From: Eretmocerus hayati
Lineage: Eukaryota; Arthropoda; Insecta; Hymenoptera; Aphelinidae
Assembly: GCA_029851415.1 (NCBI GenBank)
Contig: CM056744.1
Span: forward strand, 62,242,172 to 62,306,171
Length of the DNA stretch: 64,000 nucleotides
Direction: 5' to 3'
Shown in pieces: positions 34,236 through 44,247 of the stretch (positions are counted from its first letter, which is position 1; each line of letters begins with the position of its first letter). The notes under the pieces are model-generated. The model had not been told where the DNA came from, searched no databases, and saw only the letters and a list, made by a program, of their open reading frames with translations. Position numbers and translations under genes: made by a program.

Positions 34236-36068
34236 AATATTTGCCCGCTCGCGAAGTCCCTCGATTCGAAAAATCTCGATCGTTGCGCGGTACGTTCGTG
34301 CACTAAACGAACATAAGTCCTATTGATCGAGATTTTGTCGCAGGGAATTGAGTTTGTAGATTTGGCAACTGAATAATCAGCACACGCGGGTAGGTCGAGC
34401 TCGAGGTATGCATCGTGCACCCCAAACAGAGACGGATCGGTGGAGCGAAATTGTAAGCATTCGATATCACGAACTATGCGAGATAATATACGAGTAAAAT
34501 GGTACAATCGAATAGAAAGTAACCAAATTCTGACAAAAAAGGGGGAATGTAAACATCAATATAAGGAGAACCTCGTTCTCTCGAAGACTTTATTCGAGTA
34601 CTTCTGATTTTTAGTGAAAAAAATCGTAACCCGGCCCCTAATGTTCGGGGGATGAAGTTTTTTTTCAAAAATCCGTCAAAAAATAATGGCTATCGGAATC
34701 CGTTGTCGATTTTTCGAGAAAATCGCACACGAAAAAGTTATTCCATTTGTTTATATCCCAAAATGACATGTGGTAAAAACGCTGGAATAAACCTACTGCA
34801 AGTGCAAAAATTTATCTGCTTATTGATCATCCTCATAGTCAAGGCTTGTTCAAAGCTAGATCCCAAAGCACAGTGCTGTAACTATGGCAAACTTCGGATT
34901 ATTGTTGAACAAAAATGGGCATCTTGTGATGAACAATCAATATTACAAGAAAACAAAGCAAGATCGAGATCTGTAACAAAACATGCATAGTCATGAGATC
35001 ACAACTCACTTGTGACGATCAAGGCAACACTCACGAATTTTCCGAGACAAAATTCAATGAAAAAACGGCTATTTTCGGCACTTTTCCTCCATTTACTCAT
35101 AAACAAATCATGACAGAGATATCTAGAAAAAAGCAGTATTCAAAGAAAGTTTTCGGCTACAAGTTTGAATCACAACTTTTCTGTGTAACGCCAATAGCCG
35201 CTTTCCCAGTGGCCAGGAAAGAGCTTTTCCAGACTGTTTGAATTTTTTTATACAACTTCCACCCCACACCATCTTCGCCAAATTGAACCACAGTATGTTG
35301 ACGTCTCGTTCTACACGATCAGTTTTTAAAACACCATTCTTCAATTTCTCTCCAAATCGGCCTCTTTTCAATCTAATTCTCCTGGACTATGAGGGGGAAG
35401 GAGTGTATAGCCTGAGTACAGAGTTGCTCAAAAGCTGGAATGGTGTGAAATGAGGAATAAATACGCAAGAATGATGCAAAAATTGATAAGGGGGAGGGGC
35501 ATTGAGCAAGTATGGCGGTAGTACAAAGTAAGAATAGCAGGATAGAGGTCAAAGACAAAATTCAATTATAAAACATGGTCGAGTTAAATCAGGGGGAGAG
35601 AGTGCGAGATGGGTATGCGGGCGGTGGCAGACACGTGCCTAGTCGTGTGGGAACGAGTGAAAGGGGAGTTGAGAAAAGAGGTTTCGGTGCTGACGATGAG
35701 GCTCGGGTGAATGGGAAGTGAGAAGTTGCTGATGGTCAACTGAAGAAAGGAATAAGACATTTTAGAAGCAATGAGCGTTTTTCCGGTCTCAAGTTTGTTA
35801 GACGATACATGAGAAACAGTTAGGTGATGCGACAAGTCACGTTGTGCTGAGGAAAGTTATGCTGACGGATAGTTTATTTCAGTCAGAGTTCTTGGGGGAG
35901 ATGTGGGAGCTCAGCGAAATTGTATCGGCCTCCAACGCAATATGGGGTGCTCGTAATGAAAAAAGAGACATTTCCTTCTTCTGCTGAGTGCTCGACGCCT
36001 TGTAGTTTTTGTCGAAGAAAATTCTCAGGGCCCCTCTTTTCCTCTACTCATAATCCCGAACCAACCCA
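34236..36068. other. Stretch with no recognised gene
   Basis: Several small frames, the longest on the plus strand at 34652-34990 (112 residues with a hydrophobic segment VQKFICLLIILIVKAC). None has a domain I recognise. Coding status is undecided. Confidence 0.4.
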
Positions 36069-36221
36069 CGGGTGACAACCGTAGTGCTTAGCCTCTCCTC
36101 GAACCCCTTTCGTCAACCGCCCTCCAGATGATAGTCGGAGAGGCCTCTCAATCGCCATGGCGCGCTCTGCGTGTTGCTAAAGGAGCTTGAGGGGAGGTTA
36201 AGCACTACGCTTGTCACCCTT
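36069..36221. mobile_element. 153-bp MITE with an 11-bp target duplication
   Basis: The arms CGGGTGACAACCGTAGTGCT and its partner ending CACTACGCTTGTCACCC pair over about 40 bp. GAACCAACCCA flanks it exactly on both sides (36058-36068 and 36222-36232). A 9-11 bp duplication suggests a Mutator-like element, but the arms do not match the MULE fragment nearby. Confidence 0.85.
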
Positions 36222-36600
36222 GAACCAACCCAGTGGGGGCAAGATAGAAGGGGCAACCATGAACGTGGATGTCCCTCTCTCGCCCGGACAGCGTTATAAG
36301 GAGGTGTTGGTCAGGTCGGGGGCACAGTCTAATTCAGATTTTGTGAGGAAACACAACCCAATTAGTCGCAGACTTGGGAAAGTTTCGGCCAACGCAGGCT
36401 TTCTGGGCAGAAGTGCAGACGAGGAAGCCAACCAGTTAAGTCGCTATTTCAACAGCTACGAGGCAATATAACAGGTTAGCTTTGGCTATGAGTGAAGTTC
36501 AGTACTTCATTATAATTAATATCAAGTGTTAGGAGCACTAGTGCGGTTGAACAATAGGGGATAAGTTCTAGGAACATCAACAACCATAATTAACTTGGGT

Positions 36601-37622
36601 GCAGTGCAACCGGTTCCCGGTCAAAAGTCCGAATCCATTTCTCCGAATGGACAAAACTCCGAATGACCAAAACTCCGAAGACCATGTTCTACTGAACGTG
36701 GGAGGTCGACAAAGGAGTAACAGCTTATATGACTGCAGAATCTCAATAGATGTAATTGGAATGTTGTGTCCCACAGCTGGCAAAAAATCGAGGACTCTCC
36801 CATCCTGATAATACTCGTCATAATCACCCGTGATATTTTGCAAACGGCGTTGCAGATCCAACCATTTTCTTTTAGGAGCTGCTCGCACTTTTTTCCGAGC
36901 CTAAACTCTAAAATAGCCGTCTCAGAATCAGCCTGTTCCTTCTGAAACTCTCTGATGGCACTGTAGAAATCAGGATTGTATTTGCCCACGACACATTGAA
37001 AACGGTTGTGCCAGGCTTCACTCAAGTTGTTCGTTTTGTGTTCTCCCAGAAGTGCTGCATTACGTTGATTCCATAGTGGCGGAGGGGGATGTGGAGCTAC
37101 GGCTCTCCTCCTCCCTCTTGCTGGCCCCTCAATTACATAAACTTCACCAAAATAGTTCAAAATGTCGAGCACATCGTCGTCAACAGCATCAGAGAGGATT
37201 CCAAAAATTCTCGAGACTTGATCCACAGGAACGAATGCTAAGGCCAAGATCATGTGTACTTGCGAGTAAAATCTCCTGTCTTGATTACAATACTCTGCGA
37301 ACAATCCTGATCCTTGAATTCTTCGCAACACTGACTGACCTAAGTGGAAAAAGCAGCACAAAATCGTGGCCAGAGGAAAAACTGTCATACTTGCATTCAA
37401 AATCCCTTTTTCAAAGTCTGTTATGATTTTTTGTGGCTTGCAATTATCTATACCATTTTCGAGTGCTGCAGTTTGGACCGCTTGCAGAGCCGATGTATAC
37501 TGCACCTCTTCTTTCGATGACAAAAAAGCATATGACAAAGGGAGAGCCACCTCATCTTCTACTCCATCCCTCGTTCTCCGAATGATACCCAATATAGTGA
37601 AAAATTGCAAGAATATTGCAGC
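36601..37622 (-). pseudogene. MULE (Mutator-like) transposase fragment
   Basis: A minus-strand frame of about 245 good residues reads LSYAFLSSKEEVQYTSALQA, then ITDFEKGILNA (second catalytic Asp), CCFFHLGQSVLRRIQ, and HKTNNLSEAWHNRF (catalytic Glu region), followed by GKYNPDFYSAIREFQKEQ. These are hallmarks of the MULE DDE domain. A frameshift near 36893 moves the end to another frame (RAAPKRKWLDLQRRLQNITG). The N-terminus with the first catalytic Asp is missing: coding similarity stops near 37622, just before the palindromic satellite. At the 3' side, repeated CTCCGAATG/TCCGAATCC blocks with GCAACCGGTTCCCGGTCAAA may be a transposon end. Confidence 0.8.
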
Positions 37623-37639
37623 AGCAACCTGGAGGAATA

Positions 37640-38120
37640 CCCTTCGCGTACGCGAAATTTTCCCGGTTTTCGTAAGCCAAGGTTTCGATGGGGGTCATAC
37701 TTGTAAACTCTCGCGTACGCGAAAAACACACTCTTCGCGTACGCGACGATTTTCCGGTTCGCGTACGCGACGCTATTTCCAATACCCAAGCCTGAATATT
37801 TTCGCGTACGCGAACGATACTTTCCTACGGGTACGTGGAATCATTCCGGTTTTTGTCAGCCATGGTTTCCATGGGGCGCGTACTGGTGAATTCTCGCGTA
37901 CGCGGGAGGAATATCGCGATCGCGTCAATTTACCGGTTTACGTACGCGACGCTATTTCCCGTGCCCAAGCTTGAATATTTTTGCGTATGCGACCGATACT
38001 TTTCTACGCGTACGCGAATGTATTCCGGTTTCCGTTAGCCAAGGTTTCCATGCGACGCATACGTGCAAATTCTCGGGTACTTGACAATTTCCTGGTGCCC
38101 ATGCTTGAACATTTTCGCTT
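37640..38120. repeat. ~180-bp satellite rich in CGCGTACGCG palindromes
   Basis: The CCGGTTT...GTAAGCCAAGG region occurs at 37663, 37846 and 38025 (spacing 183 and 179 bp), giving about 2.7 units. The 12-bp palindrome TCGCGTACGCGA occurs exactly five times (37643-37812), with near matches at about 37892 and 38007. All units are diverged. Confidence 0.88.
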
Positions 38121-38189
38121 CCGCGTATACCCACACTCACGCAATTAGACGTAGACAATGGCTGATGCCAGATTCATGTTCAGTTTCAT

Positions 38190-38430
38190 TCCCTAAGCAG
38201 GGAATGAAATCTGAAAAAAATTCGTTACCCCGGTAGATGAGCACTGATGCCAAATTTCTTTTTGGATTTCTGTTCCTGATAATAAAACAAGACTCTGAAA
38301 AAATTCTCAGCCCCCTACTCGAATGCAAACTACCCCTAAGCAGGGGATGAAATCTGAAAAAAATTCGTTATCCCGGTAGATGAGCTCTGATGCCAAATTT
38401 CTTTTTGGATTTCTTTTTCTTTAATATAAT
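38190..38430. repeat. 143-bp direct repeat
   Basis: Two copies of about 85 bp (CTAAGCAGGGAATGAAATCT... and CTAAGCAGGGGATGAAATCT...) start at 38193 and 38336 and are about 95% identical by eye. They share GATGCCAAATTTCTTTTTGG. Confidence 0.85.
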
Positions 38431-38535
38431 ATAATTAATCAAATATAATATACCATGCATTATCCAATAGAATGATGGCTTAAGCTTGGGATGGACTCCT
38501 CAAAATGTTATGATAGGAGACATATCTAAAATAAG

Positions 38536-38962
38536 TGTCAGGGGCGCAGTGAGCTCCATATATTATCATATACTTATGGCAATACATATATGATCATATA
38601 ATAGAAGAGAGCACATAGCAACTCATCTCTTTGTCCTGGGGAAACCCCACCAGCGACGATGAGCGATTAGGAAATGTAGGTTATCAACAATAGTATAAAT
38701 ACGGCGCAAAGGAAACGCGGTGTCTTCTTCATCTGCGTCCTCTCGCACCACGAGCTTTTCCGCGAGCTTCACTCGCAAAGCTCTCCTTACCCAGTTATTG
38801 TAGTCGTAGAGTCTAGGCGCATCCCGCGCCGTGTAAAGTCACTATCAGTCTCTCTCGAGTATTCATACAACTCTTTCTTTGAATAAACGTCTATTGAATG
38901 AATCTACGGAACCAGCTTCTTCTATTGGCATCCACTTCCACCCCCGTCTGCTACAATTAGCG
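38536..38962 (+). repeat. Putative solo LTR (low confidence)
   Basis: Begins TGTCAGGGGCGCAG and contains a good TATA box (AGTATAAATACGGC), an initiator-like CTATCAGTCTC and AATAAACG near the end (TTTGAATAAACGTC), closing around GTCTGCTACA. TG...CA ends and this order suggest an LTR. No partner LTR and no exact target duplication were found. Confidence 0.35.
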
Positions 38963-39920
38963 GAGACATAGGACGACCATAACCCTAACAATAAGTTAGC
39001 AAATGTGATTCTTAATTATCAACACTGAGTTGTTCATGAAAGGCATCATAGCTGGTGTAAAAGAAATTTTCATTGGAATGGATTGGATCATTAAGACTAA
39101 ATTTAGATGATCCAATGAATCCGTGTACTCATTAAGTAAAGTGGGAAGCAATATCTTATTCATTCAAACTCTACTTTTTGCCCAAAGAAGGGAAACATCT
39201 TCTTTGAGCTGATTGAAGCTTTCGACGATGAATCTGTAATCTGAACAAATTTAGATTGTGATGGTTCCCCACACTTATATCATTTTACTTTTCCATTGAA
39301 GCTTTAGAAGAATGATGAGAATCTATTTGAACCCATTAATCAAGCACAAGGATGAAAATTGACAATAATAGCTCTACAAACCACGTGGCAATTTCGACTT
39401 TTGTCTCAAGTTTTTGACTGAATTGATGCCCTTATTCAACAATTTACAACATTATATCAAGTGATCTACTCTCTTAGATTGTCTACACTTTATTTTGGGG
39501 CCATAGAGGATCACAAGTAGTACTTTGTTAATTTTTAATAGATATTCAATGTATGTTAATGTGAGGAGTGACTAACAACATCTGTAGAGTGGAAGTGATA
39601 ATACGCGTAACCCATATTTGAACTTTTAGCCAAAGATGACCAGGGACTGAAAGTATCTTTTCATGATTTGATGTAATCTTGTACTTACTGGACAGGATGA
39701 TGAACATTATCCTATTGATTAGCGAGATCACAGTTTACCTGCTGTACCTAATACACACTTATTTCATCTAAACAGGTTATGGTATTTGACGACAACAATT
39801 TTAGTTCCACAAGTTGAAGCTGAGATGCTGCTGAACAACCTCTTTCAATTGAGAAAGAGTAGATTCATGCTCTGGAAAAATGAGAAGTGTATTGCATGCA
39901 GCCGCGTGGTTGAATGCATT
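38963..39920. other. Stretch with no recognised gene
   Basis: AT-rich sequence left of the large LTR element with no domain-bearing frame. Confidence 0.55.
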
Positions 39921-40271
39921 TGTCACGTGGGTAGAGGTGGAGATCAGTGCCTGATCTCACTTCTCCCCTTCGTGCCACGATGACGTTGCACCCGCGATGG
40001 CTATGCGGCCGCGCAACGTACGTTCGCGGTTCGCCGACCATCGCGGATGCACCGTCAGCACGTCGACGGAGCGGGGCCTATCCCTACCTGCAAGGTCTCT
40101 GCTGCAACGCGGACCGTCGTCGTCGACGACGAGGCGCGCGGCAGCCAGACCGCTCAGACTAACCATTAGATTCACATCAACCTCTCTCTCTCTCTCTAGT
40201 ATATCAGCTCTATTAAACTCGTATCCATATACACGGTTAATTCATTAGAGTCACCCCCTTCCCACGTAACA
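39921..40271 (+). repeat. 5' LTR of the 13.3-kb element
   Basis: Begins TGTCACGTGGGTAGAGG, contains a GC-rich middle and a CT tract, then CTCTATTAAACTCGTATCC near the 3' end, where ATTAAA may serve as the polyadenylation signal. It ends CCCACGTAACA. Both LTRs are followed by CGCTT, so the boundary could lie five bases further. Confidence 0.85.
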
Positions 40272-40672
40272 CGCTTTCTGGTGCTAGGTGTGGAAGCGAA
40301 AAATCCTGTAACGGAGTATATTTTTCGCAAATAGAATCGTCCGACGGGGAAGTTTTTGTGACAAGTGTAACCAGTAGCTCACCAGCTCATCAACAGCGGA
40401 GCAGAACGACCAACAGCCAGGTTCATCAGCACAACGTCTACAACCGTGTGAGAGAGTTTGCTCGGGAGAGGAGTAGAAAATCACCTTCTTCGCAGTCAAC
40501 CCATCCGGAGGATGCAAATATCAACGATCATCATCATCGTGTCATCCATCATCCAAGCGTAAATACCATTTCACATCAATCAAATATCGCAATCAAGTCA
40601 GTCCACTGCTCACTCATAGCTCTCGTCGCTCAAAGTTTTTTTTTTTTGTTACTTTGGTGAAGAAAATTCATA

Positions 40673-43263
40673 ATGGAACTTTTTCGTAGAAATAAAAGCA
40701 AGGAATCTCTTTTCCCCCAAGGGGTCAAACCAGAGAGAAGAACAAAGTCTCACTCGCCTTCTGCGAGAGGAGCAGGTTTACCTCTAGGTGAACCAGTAGC
40801 CGGAGAAAGGAACCAGGGAGCTGGTAGTCCAATGGTACACTTTGATGACGAGAGCCGTGATGAAGCATTTGGATATGACACGAATGTGAGGCATGTGCAC
40901 GATCCAAACAGTGATCGAGTAAGTGTTAGACCGGCTACGCCGGAAAATGCGGATCAACGCTATGACGGTGGCATGGGTTGGCGAGAACAGCAAAAAATTT
41001 TGGAGGACTCTCCACTCAGGCCCGCGGGTGATCGAGTAACAGCGACAAAAAGTCGGACGAATCTGCCCAATAGTTTTGAATTGCGCACCCAGGTACTCGG
41101 GAATGACAGTAGTTCTTATGATTGTCGGGTCAAAAATTCTCAAACGCGAAACCCACGAGCTGTGAATGACCGTAAAGAAAGTAGAGATTTCCCCGGTGAC
41201 GAATGTTTTATTATTCTAAATGAGAATCAACCGCACCGTATACAAGCACAGGGAGAATTTCAATACATCCAATAGCAGAGCCATACTGGCAATTCGCCGA
41301 GAATTATCGGACCGACAAATATTCATCAAATGTCACAAGCGCACGGGCACGCGGGTGGACACCCAAATCAGCGAAGAACACCTTGGGACGTCTTGGAGAC
41401 TCCAAATCCAAATATTATTAATAATCAATCACAGAACATACGTGCGAATATTATGGCGAATGAAACGGTAACCGCAAGAAATCAGTCAAGTACAACCGTT
41501 CAGGAAACCGAGTTCCAACGATTCATGCGAGAAAATCCGCAAGCGCACGCATTATACCAAACGTGGCGTAAAAGTCAGAATAGCATACTCATCCAGCCAT
41601 TGCAACAAGATAGCGGGATATTGTCGGGTGAAAATCATCGCGAAGTACCAATAGCGCGAGCAGTGAGCGAGAGTCAGATATCCGCAAACCGCGCAGACCG
41701 AGAATATTGTCGCATAGATCCCATGCGCCCCGGGACTCGACTCAATCTCGCCGAGGAGAGGCCCCGAGAACATGTATCGCGCAAGGAGATATTCGGACCC
41801 GCTACTTGTTCACAACCGCAACTGAATATACCGCATCCGAGACCGACTAATAGAATGGAACCCCATTGGATAATCAACGATAGACTAACAGCGAACAGTC
41901 AAGTGTATCGAAATCAGGGACCTCCCACTTCAAATGACATAGCCCCACCACACACATCACATCATCCTCAGCAGTATCACTTCGAGCAAATGCAAAAAAG
42001 TAACAAAACATTTGATAGGCATTTTGATTCGTATGACGCAGAACAACGCGAGTCGGGCCATCCATACTTTCAAGGCCATAGAAATTTCATGCCGTACTCG
42101 CATGGTGATATCAACCACTCAACCACAAGTTACAATCCTTATCGGCAAAATTTTGATCATGCACATCCGAATAACCAGCGTCAATTTACATCAAATGTAA
42201 CAGCCCCGATACAAAGTTCAAGTTATAATACCGATCAATCATATGACGTAATGGAAGCCATAAAGAGTATACAGGAATTTGACGGGACCCCATATCGGCT
42301 AGCTCCATTTTGTGCAATGGCAAGAGCTATCACTCAAAAATGCAACCCAAGTGGAGAAAGCACAATATTGTACGGGTTGATTGGGAAATTAAAAGGCAAA
42401 GCTAAGGAACTGTTTGAACCAACTATTTCAAGTTACGCTACAGTTGAACAATTTTTAATTGATCTCGAAAAACAATACACAATTGTCGGATCAGCGGATG
42501 ATGTGATGTTAGGACTCAAAACATGCGCTAGAAAACCAAAGAAACATTAGAAGAGTATGGTACGCGAATTCAGTCGATCCAAAATAAATTCACCTTCATC
42601 GCCGACTCTACACCGGACTATACGAATAGCAATAAGGAGTCAAGACGTCGAGATGTAGAAAAAGCCGCACTCAGCAGATTCGTTGTGGGTATAGGATCCG
42701 TTCTCGAGCCCCTCGTTCTTATGCGTAAGCCAGCCAACGTTCGTGAAGCGATAAAATTCACGCAAGAAGAAGAGTTGAGACGACGCACGTATGTATCTGA
42801 GACTATAATAGCGCAGCCAGCGAATGTTGCAGGCCCTTTCATTAATCAATCAAACGTCCGTGTAGTCAATGCCCGCGTAACTTGCACATACTGTAACAAA
42901 ATTGGACATGATGTAGACCACTGTTTCAAGAAACGCGATGACGAAAGACTTTGTCAATATTGTGGATTACGCGGACATGAACTGCAGAGATGCCCTAAAT
43001 TCACCGAAGACATGAATCGTAAGAGCGTCTATATTAACCATCGACCATACCGAGTACGAGGTGGATATCGCGGCCGAGGTAGGGGTGGTAGATTTTACAG
43101 CGACAATCATCAGATCGGAGACGCGAGCGACCACGACAACAGTAATTCGAATACCGCAAAAACATCGAGTACTAACAACCAGGTCCCCAATGAAATGGTT
43201 AGTGAACGACCTGCAGCTCAACTGCAAGGTCAAAGCAATGCTAGTGAATCTTTATACTCGTAG
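40673..43263 (+). pseudogene. gag polyprotein with two zinc knuckles, one stop and a frameshift
   Basis: Starts MELFRRNKSKESLFPQG at 40673. The frame is open to a TAG at 41273-41275 and continues in the same frame to 42550. Its end has the capsid core (IQEFDGTPYRLAPFCAMARA; ILYGLIGKLKGKAKELF). A one-base shift near 42530 moves the rest into the frame reading KETLEEYGTRIQSIQNK. The nucleocapsid has two CCHC knuckles (CTYCNKIGHDVDHC; CQYCGLRGHELQRC) and an RGG-like basic stretch (GGYRGRGRGG), ending at 43263. It would form the capsid and bind RNA. Whether the TAG is programmed readthrough or decay is not known. Confidence 0.82.
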
Positions 43264-43494
43264 ATCGCCCGCCGCAGTCCTCAGGCGCCGGGCGCATCGA
43301 TGACGCGATCTCATCTGCGTCGTCAGCCTGTAGCTCTATAGATAAAACGGAATCATCTCTTGATTCTTCGTCGGATGAAAGTTCAAACACTGATGATGAT
43401 TCGAGCCCAAGAATAATAAATGAAGGTCAGTCAATCGTCAAAGAGTCGTCATTGCCCCAAGTAAGGGTTCGCAAAACGTCTGTCAAGGGGAAGA

Positions 43495-44247
43495 ATGCCC
43501 CCAGTATCAGATTTCCAAAGCCGTGAGTTTGTAAATGAAAAAGCTAGACTATTCAATGATTCAGGAGCAGATGTGTACATTATTGAAGAAAGCAAAGTCA
43601 AGGATCTTCAATCCATCGATGCGACGGATATTTTGAGCATAGGTGGGGTAGCCAAAGGGGAATTTAGATCAAAGGGAACAATCGATATCAATGTTAATGG
43701 CATGCGTTGGCAGTTTCATGTAGTCCCCGACACCATCTTGCTAGAATGCGATGGGTTGATTGGGTGGGATTTTTTATTAGAATTTGGAGGTAAACTTATC
43801 CCCAGAGCCAGCTGCTTAGAATTCAACAATTTTTCGATTCCCTTTGTACATAAAGAGAAAGTTAGGCTACCACCAAATATGTGTCGAATTGTTAAAATCA
43901 AGATCCTAAATAGCGTGAAAGAGGGCTGGGTCCCCCTCACACATCTGAAAAAAGGTACACTTTTCGGCAATTTTATCACAAAAAATAATAATGGATATGC
44001 TTATGCTGAAGTACTGAATTACACGAACAAACCAATATATATTGATACACCCGAAGTCAAACTGGGAAAGTTTGAGAAAGCTGTACCCGAAGCAATGACG
44101 AACAAAATCGTGTCGATGAGGACGACACGGTATGTAATATTCGTAGGCTTTTTGAGAATAAAGCTGAGACGGCTGAGTCACCTTCTGAGAAGCCGAGCGA
44201 TACGAATGAAAGTAAGCAGAGCGAGCGTGAGCGCAGAAAAGCGATAG
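43495..44247 (+). CDS. Retropepsin-like protease region
   Basis: A 250-residue frame with ARLFNDSGADVYIIEESKV, giving the catalytic D-S-G, and LLECDGLIGWDFLLEFGGKL, the matching C-terminal strand. The upstream linker between gag and protease is open in a different frame (about 43263-43508). It overlaps the pol frame at 44076-44247 by 172 bp, so a -1 shift could join them. It would process the polyproteins. Confidence 0.75.
   Translation: MPPVSDFQSREFVNEKARLFNDSGADVYIIEESKVKDLQSIDATDILSIGGVAKGEFRSKGTIDINVNGMRWQFHVVPDTILLECDGLIGWDFLLEFGGKLIPRASCLEFNNFSIPFVHKEKVRLPPNMCRIVKIKILNSVKEGWVPLTHLKKGTLFGNFITKNNNGYAYAEVLNYTNKPIYIDTPEVKLGKFEKAVPEAMTNKIVSMRTTRYVIFVGFLRIKLRRLSHLLRSRAIRMKVSRASVSAEKR

Noticed and set aside
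35123..35371. Small minus-strand frame with many Lys/Arg
   Set aside because: No domain, overlapping plus-strand frames of similar quality; likely chance.
36621..36890. C-terminal part of the 329-residue MULE frame
   Set aside because: After the frameshift near 36893 the continuing frame loses similarity; the true C-terminus is in the neighbouring frame.
37640..38120. CRISPR-like array
   Set aside because: Repeats are palindromic and irregularly spaced within diverged 180-bp units; no unique equal-length spacers and no cas genes. The genome is eukaryotic.
39947..40248. Open frames in the 13.3-kb element LTRs (also 52896-53197)
   Set aside because: They appear in both LTRs in GC-rich sequence on both strands, as expected from composition.
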